A DNA stretch of 64,000 bases from Mycolicibacterium grossiae (GCF_008329645.1 NZ_CP043474.1:1-64000); one strand, 5' to 3'. Positions 56,342 to 63,998 are shown, numbered from the stretch's first letter. The notes: generated from the letters alone by a model not told the origin. A program made the numbers and translations.

Positions 56342-56508
56342 ATTGTCCCCGGCCGGAATGGGGGCTAGAGTCCGCTTTAGGTTGAGTTCACAGCCGAACC
56401 ACCTACGTCATCCGACGTCCGGTCCCCCGGGTCTGGACGGTGGCTTTCAGGCAACAGGGCCCACTCCCTTGGCGTGCGATTCGTTCGAATCCGAGATCGG
56501 AGCCCGCC
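56342..56508 (+). promoter_or_regulatory. Promoter and conserved leader RNA of STAS gene 1
   Basis: -35-like ATTGTC (56342-56347), 18-bp spacer, -10 TAGAGT (56366-56371), then a leader starting near AGGTTGAG (56379-56386). Blocks shared with the second STAS leader: AGGTTGAG, ACGTCATC (56405-56412) and GGCTTTCAGGCAACAG (56442-56457). The last forms a hairpin GGCT (56442-56445) / GGCC (56458-56461) around a 12-nt loop TTCAGGCAACAG. GGAG lies 6 nt before the ATG. The stretch 56196-56341 holds only a 42-codon open frame I do not support as a gene. Confidence 0.6.
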
Positions 56509-56928
56509 ATGTCCGTCGCACCCCACATCACCACCGACAGGCCGCGCCTGCACCGCGGCGCGCACTTCGACACCTGCACGATCGGCGAGTCGATGGTGCT
56601 CCACACCGCCGAGGGGCAGATCGACGCGGCGAACGCCACGGAGATGTCGGAGTTCGTAACGGCCAACCTGGACGCGGCCACCCGGCTCATCCTGGACCTG
56701 CGCCCCCTCGAGTTCTTCGGCACGCAGGGCTTCTCGGTGCTGCACCGGGTCAACGTCACGTGCTCGCGCATCGGCGTGGCGCTCGTGGTGGTCGCGGGAA
56801 GCGAAGTCGACCGACTGCTGCGCATCTGCGACCCTGGCGGCGGCCTCCCGGTGGCGCGCACCCTGGAGGATGCGATCAGCGCCGTGGTCAACCCGCCGCG
56901 CAATCACCTCAGGCTCGTCGCGGACTGA
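56509..56928 (+). CDS. STAS-domain protein (anti-sigma-factor antagonist type), copy 1
   Basis: 139 residues, a single STAS domain at about 15-125. The phospho-site loop is LEFFGTQGFSVLHRVN: the usual Asp-Ser of SpoIIAA-type proteins is Gly-Thr here, so Thr may be the regulated residue. Other family features: VLHTAEGQIDAANATEM and the C-terminal RLLRICDPGG. Paralogous to the protein at 59574. Probably part of a partner-switching stress pathway (for example SigF); no anti-sigma kinase gene is nearby. ATG with GGAG 6 nt upstream. Confidence 0.88.
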   Translation: MSVAPHITTDRPRLHRGAHFDTCTIGESMVLHTAEGQIDAANATEMSEFVTANLDAATRLILDLRPLEFFGTQGFSVLHRVNVTCSRIGVALVVVAGSEVDRLLRICDPGGGLPVARTLEDAISAVVNPPRNHLRLVAD

Positions 56929-57197
56929 CGGAACTCGGCCCGGTAGACCTGGCGTTCGTCGTCGCTCATCGTGGCGCGACGCCACCCGCCCTTGCCGCGA
57001 CCGTCGTAGGTCAGCAGTCCGTATCCGGCGCCGAGGAGCACCGCCGCACCACCGAGCAGCAGAGCCGACTGCACCCACCCGTGCCCCGCCCCGGCGACCA
57101 CCAGAAGCGTCCCGATCGCCGCGACGCCGCTGCCGATGAGGATCAAACCAACCAGGGGCAACCAGTACTCCCCCGGGCCTGACGGCTGACTGGCCAT
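56904..57197 (-). CDS. Small two-helix membrane protein
   Basis: 97 residues with two membrane helices (YWLPLVGLILIGSGVAAIGTLL; SALLLGGAAVLLGAGYGLL) and a charged cytoplasmic tail (KGGWRRATMSDDERQVYRAE). ATG 57197 is used. It overlaps the STAS gene end by 25 bp (convergent) and lies 8 nt after the gene at 57206, so the two small membrane genes are probably one operon. Function unknown. Confidence 0.7.
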   Translation of the reverse strand: MASQPSGPGEYWLPLVGLILIGSGVAAIGTLLVVAGAGHGWVQSALLLGGAAVLLGAGYGLLTYDGRGKGGWRRATMSDDERQVYRAEFRQSATSLR

Positions 57198-57205
57198 CGT
57201 CGTCC

Positions 57206-57520
57206 TCAGCTCGTCGGAGGGTGGGCTTCGGCGTGCGGGTTGGTGGCGGCGAAGTGCAATTCCTTCTGCCGTACGCGGCGGTGCGCGAGGAACAGCACCG
57301 CGCCGCCGATGATCCACAGCAGGACCGCGATGCCGATGGCAATTCCACCGGCCGCGCTCGACCCCGTGGCGAATGAAGCCAACCCCACGACCATGGCGAT
57401 CACTCCAACCGCGATGGTGATCAGCCCGGGACCGTTGGCGGCGGCGTTCTTCATCGTCTCGCCGGCGTGCTGTCGCGTGGTGCGACTGTGATCGACCGGA
57501 TCTCGCGACGTGTCACCCAT
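57206..57520 (-). CDS. Small two-helix membrane protein
   Basis: 104 residues. A polar N-terminus (about 30 residues) and two membrane helices (GLITIAVGVIAMVVGLASFA; IAIGIAVLLWIIGGAVLFLA) with a basic His-rich tail. ATG 57520 is set by a GGAGG site 6 nt before it; internal ATG at residue 23 is possible. A perfect palindrome GCCACGTC-AG-GACGTGGC (57541-57558) lies just upstream, near its promoter. Function unknown. Confidence 0.7.
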   Translation of the reverse strand: MGDTSRDPVDHSRTTRQHAGETMKNAAANGPGLITIAVGVIAMVVGLASFATGSSAAGGIAIGIAVLLWIIGGAVLFLAHRRVRQKELHFAATNPHAEAHPPTS

Positions 57521-57688
57521 CGTCCACCTCCACTTCCCGGGCCACGTCAGGACGTGGCGCGTCATTCGGCTGTGACCACACGGATACCCGTCGCCCCTCC
57601 CACGAAACCGGGCGCGCCGACGCCGTCCGCAACGCCGGTTTCCGTGCCGCACCGCGGGGTACGCGTCATGGGGATGGAGGAGAGTCAC

Positions 57689-58060
57689 ATGACCACCACG
57701 AGTGCCACGAACGGCGCCGACGCCACCGCCGCGAGCGGCGCCAGCAAGACCGCTCGGCGGCCGCGCCACACCGCGCTGCATTGGACACTCGTCCTGCTCA
57801 CACTGCCCGGCGCCCTGGCCGTCGTCGCCTTCGCCTACCTGCAGGTGCTGGGTTCAGCCGGCTGCACTGCGGCGACGTGTTCGGGACTCGGGCCCAACGA
57901 GACGGTGTTCGGGCTCATCCTCTACGGCACGCCGGCCATCCCGATCGTCGCGATCGTGGCGTCACTGCTGGGCGCGCGACGACGTCGGGGCCTGCTCGTC
58001 CCGGCGGTGGCCTGGGCGCTGCTCGTCCTCGCTGCCGTGACGCTGGTGGTCACCTTCTAA
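57689..58060 (+). CDS. Small three-helix membrane protein
   Basis: 123 residues: a Thr/Ala-rich N-terminus, then three predicted helices (LHWTLVLLTLPGALAVVAFAY; VFGLILYGTPAIPIVAIVASLLG; LLVPAVAWALLVLAAVTLVV). Two Cys (GCTAATC) lie in the first loop. ATG 57689 is preceded by GGAGGAG. Divergent from the gene at 57520. Function unknown. Confidence 0.75.
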   Translation: MTTTSATNGADATAASGASKTARRPRHTALHWTLVLLTLPGALAVVAFAYLQVLGSAGCTAATCSGLGPNETVFGLILYGTPAIPIVAIVASLLGARRRRGLLVPAVAWALLVLAAVTLVVTF

Positions 58061-58091
58061 GCAGCGCCTTGTCGTTCTCGGCAGCGCCCCG

Positions 58092-58247
58092 CTACTGGTT
58101 CGGCGCGTCACGCGCGGCGTTGGCCGCGGCCGCGCTGCGTGCGCTGTCGACGTCGGCTCGATGCCGGGCCGCTTCCCGCTCGGCATTCGCCGTGTCCCGC
58201 TGGACGTCCTGCTGACCATCCCGTTGCGCGTCGTCCGGCGTCGACAT
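58092..58247 (-). CDS. Small charged protein, 51 residues
   Basis: Ala/Arg/Asp-rich peptide (DDAQRDGQQDVQRDTANAER, then RHRADVDSARSAAAANAA), predicted helical with heptad-like charge. No family recognised. Supported by GGGAG 6 nt before ATG 58247 and by an open frame without other signals on either strand; convergent with 57689 and divergent from the HAD gene. Confidence 0.5.
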   Translation of the reverse strand: MSTPDDAQRDGQQDVQRDTANAEREAARHRADVDSARSAAAANAARDAPNQ

Positions 58248-58381
58248 CGTCTGCTCCCTCGCTCGACTCGCGCCCCGGCTTCCCGCCGTGCCGTCGGATA
58301 AACCGGCGCCAGCCCTCGTCGTAGACCTGATGGGGACGGCCCGCCGGTTTCGCCCGACCGGCATGGGGAACCCCGCCGTCC

Positions 58382-59056
58382 ATGGCCGAACCCGCGGTGC
58401 TCTTCGACATCGACGGCACGCTCGTCGACACCAACTACCTCCACGTGCACGCGTGGCTGCGGGCGTTCGCGGACGTCGACCTCGACGTCGAGGCATGGCG
58501 CATCCACCACCGCATCGGAATGGACGGCTCGACGCTGCTCGACGAGTTGGTGCCCGACGACGCCGAGGACCTCGCACCCCGGGTGAAGGAACTGCACACC
58601 AAGTACTACCGGGAGACCACCGGCCTCATCCGGCCGCTGGCAGCCGGTCGCGATCTGCTCGACGCCGTCGCCGACATGGGACTGCAGGTGGTGCTCGCCA
58701 CCTCGGCCCCCGAAGACGAGCTGAAGATCCTGCGCGAGGTGCTGGACCGCGAGGACGTGGTGTCCACGGTGACGTCGTCGGAGGACGTGGAGACCGCGAA
58801 GCCGAAGCCCGACATCGTGGAGGTCGCCCTCGAACGGGCCGGCGTGACTGCCGAGCGCGCCGTCTTCCTCGGTGACACGGTGTGGGACGTGCGCGCGGCC
58901 TCGCGTGCGGGCGTCGCCTGCATCGGGCTGCGCAGTGGCGGCATCGGCCAGCGGGAGTTGGAGGCCGAGGGCGCCGTGGCGATCTACGAGGACCCCCGGG
59001 ATCTGTTGAATCAGCTGCGGGACAGCCCGATCGGTCGGTTGGCCGCCGAGCGCTGA
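58382..59056 (+). CDS. HAD-superfamily hydrolase (phosphoglycolate-phosphatase-like)
   Basis: 224-residue haloacid-dehalogenase-type phosphatase. Motif I FDIDGTLVDTN with the nucleophile Asp, motif II VVLATSA, motif III Lys in KPKPD, motif IV GDTVWDVRAA. The C1 cap (residues about 20-85) is helical, as in PGP/beta-PGM phosphatases. Substrate unknown. ATG 58382 is 134 nt from the divergent small gene. Confidence 0.92.
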   Translation: MAEPAVLFDIDGTLVDTNYLHVHAWLRAFADVDLDVEAWRIHHRIGMDGSTLLDELVPDDAEDLAPRVKELHTKYYRETTGLIRPLAAGRDLLDAVADMGLQVVLATSAPEDELKILREVLDREDVVSTVTSSEDVETAKPKPDIVEVALERAGVTAERAVFLGDTVWDVRAASRAGVACIGLRSGGIGQRELEAEGAVAIYEDPRDLLNQLRDSPIGRLAAER

Positions 59057-59071
59057 GCCCGACCTGCAAGG

Positions 59072-59221
59072 CTAAGACGTCGCGTAGGGCAGCGTGGATC
59101 CGATGAAGTACGCCACGACGAGCGAGATGACGACGACCAACAGCACCGTGGCCGACACCGCTGCCGCCATCGAGGCCATCCCGTCGCCGCGGGACTGACG
59201 CACGCGATACTTCGCTTCCAC
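59072..59221 (-). CDS. Single-pass membrane miniprotein, 49 residues
   Basis: Starts at GTG 59221 with an AGGAAGAG ribosome site 7 nt upstream. The peptide has a basic N-terminus (EAKYRVRQSRGDG) and one membrane helix (ATVLLVVVISLVVAYFIG), ending STLPYATS. Convergent with the HAD hydrolase gene, 15 nt apart. It is below the usual ORF length cut-off, but the ribosome site, frame and topology support it. Function unknown. Confidence 0.6.
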   Translation of the reverse strand: MEAKYRVRQSRGDGMASMAAAVSATVLLVVVISLVVAYFIGSTLPYATS

Positions 59222-59410
59222 CGTCGTTCTCTTCCTGCAATACCGCCGTTATCGGTGCGCAACGTGTACCCACGGTCCCGTCGGCGAAAACGCCGAGGTT
59301 TGCCGGAGCCACGAAATCGGTGGATCGCCATGTGCCGCGCGTCCCGCAGCGCACCCGAACTAGCACGTCCGACGCCCGTTCATCAGCGGTTTCGACCTTT
59401 CTCGGCGGCC

Positions 59411-59573
59411 ATTGTGCGGCCACGGGATCCGTATTAGCCTCAGCACAGGTTGAGATCCCCGCCGTGGGACACGTCATCGACGCCCGGCCATCACCGAGCG
59501 GCGGCTTTAAGGCAACAGAGCCATTCCCTGACGGAACCCCAGTCACGATCGGCACCGACTGATGGAGTTGCCC
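59411..59573 (+). promoter_or_regulatory. Promoter and conserved leader RNA of STAS gene 2
   Basis: -35-like ATTGTG (59411-59416), 18-bp spacer, -10 TAGCCT (59435-59440), leader from AGGTTGAG (59447-59454), ACGTCATC (59471-59478), and GGCTTTAAGGCAACAG (59503-59518) in a hairpin GGCT (59503-59506) / AGCC (59519-59522) with loop TTAAGGCAACAG. Same order, spacing and length as the first STAS leader. GGAG lies 6 nt before GTG 59574. The remaining upstream sequence 59222-59410 shows no gene. Confidence 0.6.
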
Positions 59574-59987
59574 GTGTCCTCTGCACTGGCCGCCGGACCG
59601 GCCCTACGTCACCCCGCCACGGCGTTGCGCCTCACCACGTTTCGCCTCGATCCGGCCATCGCCGTCGTCGAGGCGACCGGCGAACTGGACGCCGCGAACG
59701 CACGCGAACTCGTCGACCACGTCGTCGCCCTGCGCGACCACACCGCCCTGGTGCTCAACCTGTCGGACCTCGCCTTCTTCGGCACCGAAGGACTGTGGGC
59801 GCTCAACCGCGTGAACGGCGCCTGCGCCAAGCGGCGGGCGATCGCCGCCATCGTCGCCGGCCGCGAGGTGCATCGCCTGTTGCGGATCTGCGACCCGCAC
59901 GGAGGTCTGCGGGTGCACGCGTCGATGGAGCAGGCCGTGGCCGTCGCGCGCCGGCGCCCGCACCATCTCACTGCGCCGCCGCTGTAG
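59574..59987 (+). CDS. STAS-domain protein, copy 2
   Basis: 137 residues, single STAS domain (VEATGELDAANARELVDHVV; LNLSDLAFFGTEGLWALNRVN; RLLRICDPHGGLR). As in copy 1, the phospho-site loop reads FGT rather than DS. GTG 59574 is chosen over ATG 59562 because the GGAG site then has the same 6-nt spacing as in copy 1, and the two starts align (GTGTCC / ATGTCC). Ends 11 nt before the convergent methyltransferase gene. Confidence 0.88.
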   Translation: MSSALAAGPALRHPATALRLTTFRLDPAIAVVEATGELDAANARELVDHVVALRDHTALVLNLSDLAFFGTEGLWALNRVNGACAKRRAIAAIVAGREVHRLLRICDPHGGLRVHASMEQAVAVARRRPHHLTAPPL

Positions 59988-59998
59988 CGCCCGGTCGG

Positions 59999-60622
59999 TC
60001 ACCGGGCCCCGGGGACACCGGTCCGGACCGCCACCGATCGTGCCTCCCCGACGGTGTACACCGCCACGACGACGTCGTCGTCGAGGTACCCGGCCAGCCG
60101 GTGCAGAGCCGGTGTGTCCGCGACGATCCGGGTGACGGCGTCACCGGTGAGGGGATAGTCCTCGACCGGGTGCCGCCAATGGGCCGTGACCACGGTCGTT
60201 CCCGCACGCAGTCGGGGTACCTCACGCTCGAGAACGCTGCGCAGCGCCGCCGCATCGAGGTAGTACAGCAGTTCGGACAGCACGACGAGGTCGACGTCGT
60301 CCGGCCAGCCGCCGTCGATCGAGGCCTTCCGAAGCTCCACGCGGTCGAGAGCGCCGGCGTCGGCCAGACGGCGTCGGGTCGCGGTCAAGGCCCCGTCGGC
60401 GACGTCGGTGGCGGTCACCCGGTCGCAGCGCCGGGCCAGCGCCTCGGTCAGCACGCCCACCGAGCAGCCTGGTTCGAACGCGTGGCCGTACCGCTCGTCG
60501 GGGAGCACCGCCAGGGTGATGGCGTACTTGCGCCGTTCGTACCACCTCTCGGCCAGCTGCCAGGGGTCGGCGGCGGCCTCGTACATCGCGTCGAAGTAGT
60601 CGTCGGGCAGCCGCGGGCTCAC
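59999..60622 (-). CDS. SAM-dependent methyltransferase, NodS-like
   Basis: 207 residues. Class I Rossmann methyltransferase: an N-terminal DPWQLAERWYERRKYAITLAVL as in NodS/SAM-MT of nodulation type, SAM loop FEPGCSVGVLTEALA, acidic TATDVADGAL, and LVVLSELLYYLD. Last gene of a four-gene minus-strand operon; its GTG overlaps the PIG-L gene stop (GTGA). N-methylation of an amino sugar is a plausible role given the neighbouring deacetylase, but this is inference. Confidence 0.88.
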   Translation of the reverse strand: MSPRLPDDYFDAMYEAAADPWQLAERWYERRKYAITLAVLPDERYGHAFEPGCSVGVLTEALARRCDRVTATDVADGALTATRRRLADAGALDRVELRKASIDGGWPDDVDLVVLSELLYYLDAAALRSVLEREVPRLRAGTTVVTAHWRHPVEDYPLTGDAVTRIVADTPALHRLAGYLDDDVVVAVYTVGEARSVAVRTGVPGAR

Positions 60623-61380
60623 GCGAACACCACCTCACCCACGGCCTCGAGGCGACGCAGCACGAACGACGGCAGCACCGGATCGGCGCCCGGCGCCGGC
60701 GGGTCGATCTGACTCGCGAACGACGCCACCGCCTCCCGCTTGCGCTGGGCGAGCACGTCGTCGATCGGGCAGCGGCGCAACGCGTGCCACGGCACGGCCG
60801 GGTCGCCGGGCCGCGCCCAGTGCCACGTCCACACCGGGAACTCGAGCAGGCGCGCCCCGGTGCGCGCGCACGCCGCCGCGGCCGCACGACCGACCGCCTC
60901 GTGATCGGGGTGGCCGTCACCGCGCCAGGTGGCCGCGCACCACGCGCCGCGCGGACCGGCGGCGAGGATGTCGGTGAGCCGCGCCGTCAGCTCCGCCTCC
61001 GCCGCTGCCACGCCGCCGTCGGGCAGGCCGAGGAACGTCGGTTCGTCCAGTCCCAGCTGCCGCGCGGCCCGACGCGTCTCCTCGCGCCGCCGCCGCTCGA
61101 GTGCGGGCCGGTCCCGGTCGGGCAGCGTGGGGTGCGCGGCGCCGCCGTCGGTCACCGTGATCACGCGCACCGGCGCTCCGCCGACGCGGATGGCGGATGC
61201 GGTCGCGCCGAAGCCGAGCGTTTCGTCGTCGGGGTGCGGCGCGACGACGGTGAGCGCGGGGCAGCCGGACGGCGCGAACTCCGGGAAGTCCCGCAGCCAC
61301 TCGATCCAGTCCGCCGCGGGGGTGCCGCCCGCGGCGACCGGGCGGTCGGCGAAGCGTCGGCCGTTGCCCACCGCGGTCAT
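60619..61380 (-). CDS. PIG-L family deacetylase (LmbE-like)
   Basis: Zn-dependent N-acetyl-sugar deacetylase type, 253 residues. Signature VVAPHPDDETLGFGA with metal ligands, the downstream GDGHPDHEAVGRAA with the third His. Related enzymes include MshB and Mca, but context differs. ATG 61380 overlaps the acyl-CoA-dehydrogenase-like stop (ATGA). Probably acts on a GlcNAc-containing product of the operon's glycosyltransferase; inference from family and order. Confidence 0.9.
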   Translation of the reverse strand: MTAVGNGRRFADRPVAAGGTPAADWIEWLRDFPEFAPSGCPALTVVAPHPDDETLGFGATASAIRVGGAPVRVITVTDGGAAHPTLPDRDRPALERRRREETRRAARQLGLDEPTFLGLPDGGVAAAEAELTARLTDILAAGPRGAWCAATWRGDGHPDHEAVGRAAAAACARTGARLLEFPVWTWHWARPGDPAVPWHALRRCPIDDVLAQRKREAVASFASQIDPPAPGADPVLPSFVLRRLEAVGEVVFA

Positions 61381-62318
61381 CGCGCCGCCAGGAGGCCGAG
61401 CACGGCCAGGTCCCGCTCGGCGTGGCTCTGCCGGACGTAGAGCGTCAGGTCCGCGACGCGCTGAGCGTGGGTTCGGTCCAGAGCGAGCGGCGCCGGTCCC
61501 AGCGCGCGGCCGGTGCGGACGATCGCCTCGTCGACGGCGTGCTCGACGACGGCCCGGACGCGGCGCGCCAGCAGTTCGGCGCCCGGACCGTGCGGATCGT
61601 CGTCGATGGTCCGTGCCGACGCGTCGAGGACTGCACGACCGGCGGCGAGTGCCGCGTCGACGGCGCCGAGGTGGGCGTGCGCGTGCGGATCGGTCGACGC
61701 TCGGGCGTCGTCGTCGGCGACGGCGACGTAGAGTCGCCGCGCGACCGCACGGGCCCCGCCGAGCCAGCACGCGGCGACGCCGATGGCGCCGTGCCAGAAT
61801 CCGGGTCGCGTCAGATACGCCTGCGGCGCGCCGACCGCCGTCGCCGCGACGTCGGTGAAGCGCACGGTGCGGGTGTCGCTTGCCGACATGCCCACGTGCT
61901 GCCACGTCGGTGCCATGGCCTCGACGCCGTCGGACGACAGGTCCACCGCGTAGGTGCCGCGGCGGCCGTCGGCGAGGCGGGCCGTGACGAGCGCGTGGGT
62001 GCAGACCGTCGCGCCGGAGCACCATGCCTTCGCGCCGTCGAGCCGGACGCCGTCCGGACCGTCGGTCGCGGCGAGGACGGCGTCGGGCGCCTCGGCGGCC
62101 CATACGCCCCACAGTTCACCGGCACCGCAGCCGCGGCCGCTCAGTTCGACGAGGATGGCCGCCGCGTCGGCATGCGCTTCGGCCAATCGTCCTGCTGCGA
62201 CATCGATTTCGGTGAGCGACTCGAGCCGGGACCACCGCACCGCCGTGTCGCCGCCGCCGGGCACGGGCAGGTCCAGTGCGCCGTCTGCGAGCCAGCGTCG
62301 CACGAGGTCGGCACTCAC
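61377..62318 (-). CDS. Acyl-CoA-dehydrogenase-like protein
   Basis: 313 residues, shorter than the usual 380. Segments such as GAKAWCSGATVCTHALVTAR, APTWQHVGMSASDTRTVRFTDV and the C-terminal helical bundle (VEHAVDEAIVRTGRALGPAPL) identify the family. The catalytic Glu of typical acyl-CoA dehydrogenases cannot be placed, so it may have another role. GTG 62318, with GAGGAG 5 nt before it, overlaps the glycosyltransferase stop (GTGA). Second gene of the operon. Confidence 0.85.
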   Translation of the reverse strand: MSADLVRRWLADGALDLPVPGGGDTAVRWSRLESLTEIDVAAGRLAEAHADAAAILVELSGRGCGAGELWGVWAAEAPDAVLAATDGPDGVRLDGAKAWCSGATVCTHALVTARLADGRRGTYAVDLSSDGVEAMAPTWQHVGMSASDTRTVRFTDVAATAVGAPQAYLTRPGFWHGAIGVAACWLGGARAVARRLYVAVADDDARASTDPHAHAHLGAVDAALAAGRAVLDASARTIDDDPHGPGAELLARRVRAVVEHAVDEAIVRTGRALGPAPLALDRTHAQRVADLTLYVRQSHAERDLAVLGLLAAR

Positions 62319-63043
62319 GCCGGCTCCTCCTCCGCGGGGCGCTCGAGGGACTGCAGGTGGGTGGCGAACCCGCCGGCGGCGCGGCCCACCGGTCGTGCCG
62401 ACGTCGCGACGGCGATGTCCACGGTGCGCGCGATGCGCGCCCCGACGGCGTCGAAGCGGTGCACGAGGTCGACGTCCTCGTGGACGGGCAGCGCGGCGAA
62501 ACCACCGACGTTCCAATAGGCGTCGGCGCGGAAGCCCATGTTGGCGCCGTGCACGTGATCGTGTCCGCGACCGTCGGCGCGGAATTTCGCCCGGTAGGCC
62601 GCGAGGTAGCGGCGGAGCACCTCGGCCGGCATGCGGCGCCGGTCGCGGATGCGGACCACGCCGAGGACGACGTCGGCGTCCGCGTCCAGTTGCCGCCGCA
62701 GCCAGGAGCGGTCCACCGTGCTGTCCGCGTCGGTGGTGGCGAACCAGACCTGCGCGTCGCCCCAGCCGCGTTCCCGGTAGTTCTCGCGTGCACGCCGAAA
62801 ACCCGCTGCGCGGGCGGCCCCGACGCACCGCACGTCCACCTCGACCGCGAGGACGTCCGCGCCGAATTCGTCGAGGACGGCGGCGGATCCGTCGGTGCAC
62901 GCGTCGAGGACCACGACCACGGTCACGGGCACCGCGACGTCGCCGGCTGCCGTCAGCACCGAGCGCACGCACCGCGCGATGGTCGCCGCCTCGTCGTGGG
63001 CGGGGATGACCACCGCAATGCCGAGGATGCCCTGGGTCGTCAC
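62315..63043 (-). CDS. Family 2 glycosyltransferase
   Basis: 242 residues, GT-A fold. AVVIPAHDEAATIARCVRSV at the start, VLDACTDGSAAV, the DxD-type FATTDADSTVDRSWL, and HGANMGFRADAYWNVGGF and HEDVDLVHRF for acceptor binding. No membrane helix. GTG 63043 is chosen because homology starts there; the frame is open to 63112. First gene of the operon with the acyl-CoA-dehydrogenase-like, PIG-L and methyltransferase genes. Sugar donor and acceptor unknown. Confidence 0.88.
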   Translation of the reverse strand: MTTQGILGIAVVIPAHDEAATIARCVRSVLTAAGDVAVPVTVVVVLDACTDGSAAVLDEFGADVLAVEVDVRCVGAARAAGFRRARENYRERGWGDAQVWFATTDADSTVDRSWLRRQLDADADVVLGVVRIRDRRRMPAEVLRRYLAAYRAKFRADGRGHDHVHGANMGFRADAYWNVGGFAALPVHEDVDLVHRFDAVGARIARTVDIAVATSARPVGRAAGGFATHLQSLERPAEEEPA

Positions 63044-63209
63044 CCGGCGGCGCCGATGCAGAACCGTAGGGGCGTCACCAGGGCGGACTACCCCGCGCGT
63101 CCACCGCCGCAAACGTGCCGCGGCGCAGGCCGCCGGTTACGACCGTCCCGGCACGGGTACCGCTGCGGCGTCGGCCGAGCAGCGCCGGCACGACGACGAG
63201 AGGGAGCCG

Positions 63210-63380
63210 ATGAGCCCACGAGACATCGAGCAGAGCGAAACCGACGTGGACGACGATCCGAAGGTCGCCTCCACACGTGCCAACGAGAACGACGACGGCG
63301 AGTACGTGGGCCGCACGACGGCCGACGACGACTTCGACGCCGGGGAGTCGGGCGCGGAGGCCCGGAGCGGGGATTCCTAG
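63210..63380 (+). CDS. Small acidic protein, 56 residues
   Basis: Highly acidic, disordered-looking peptide (DVDDDPKVASTRANENDDGE, then TTADDDFDAGESGAEARSGDS). ATG 63210 has a GGGAG ribosome site 5 nt upstream. No family recognised, although similar acidic small proteins are annotated in mycobacteria. Convergent with the topoisomerase gene, 30 nt apart. Confidence 0.6.
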   Translation: MSPRDIEQSETDVDDDPKVASTRANENDDGEYVGRTTADDDFDAGESGAEARSGDS

Positions 63381-63410
63381 AGCGCGAACGCGTCAGCGCT
63401 TGGACTCGCG

Positions 63411-63998
63411 TCAGCGTTTGGACTTGGCCACCCGGGTGATCAACTTCCGGGTGGCCTTCTCCACGATGTTCTGGGCTTCGGCCATGTCGTCGATGCGCTC
63501 GGCCTTCTTCGCGGCCTTGGCGATCGTCAGCCCCTGCTCGTAGCCCTGCACCACGCGGGGGTCGACGTAGGAGGCCCGGGCGACGGCCGGCGTGTTGCCC
63601 AGCCCCTCGGAAACCTCCTTCATGACCGCGGATTCGACGCGCTTGATCACCTTCTTCGACACCGGCGGGTCGGCGTCGACGAAGGCCTCCGCGGCCAGCA
63701 CGGTGCCGTGCCAGGTGCGCAGGTCCTTGACCGAGTAGTCCCGGCCCACCATCTCCTTGAAGCGGGCGTTGAGATCGTCGGCGTGGATGTCCGCCCACCC
63801 ATTGACGGTGCGGCACACCAGGAAGCGCTCCGCGCTCCCCTCCCGGCGCAGCAGCGCCTTCGACGCCCGGACGATCTCGGGGTCCTCGATCTCCAGGGTG
63901 CGACGCACACCGCTCTTGGCGGGATAGTCGAATTCGACGGCGTCCTTGCGGACCTTGACGTGGTCGCACAGCAGCGTCGCGATGCCGTAGGACTCGTT
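63411..63998 (-). CDS. Type IB DNA topoisomerase, 5' end beyond the window
   Basis: Poxvirus-like topoisomerase IB, C-terminal 195 residues visible. NESYGIATLLC, FDYPAKSGVRRTLEI, KDLRTWHGTVLAAEAFV with catalytic Arg/His, and the active-site Tyr in RASYVDPRVVQGYEQG. A Lys/Arg-rich end (RKLITRVAKSKR). The frame continues past the right edge, so the start is missing. TopIB is sporadic in mycobacteria and absent from M. tuberculosis, which fits an environmental species. Confidence 0.9.
   Translation of the reverse strand, partial: NESYGIATLLCDHVKVRKDAVEFDYPAKSGVRRTLEIEDPEIVRASKALLRREGSAERFLVCRTVNGWADIHADDLNARFKEMVGRDYSVKDLRTWHGTVLAAEAFVDADPPVSKKVIKRVESAVMKEVSEGLGNTPAVARASYVDPRVVQGYEQGLTIAKAAKKAERIDDMAEAQNIVEKATRKLITRVAKSKR

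Noticed and set aside
56240..56368. 42-codon open frame upstream of STAS gene 1 (MIETMVDRLLRQ...)
   Set aside because: No ribosome site at a suitable distance, and it ends inside the proposed -10 of the STAS promoter.
56442..56461. Glycine-riboswitch aptamer (CTTTCAGGCAACAG resembles part of its core)
   Set aside because: The other conserved core segment of that aptamer is not found, the downstream gene is STAS, and the fold differs; similarity is superficial.
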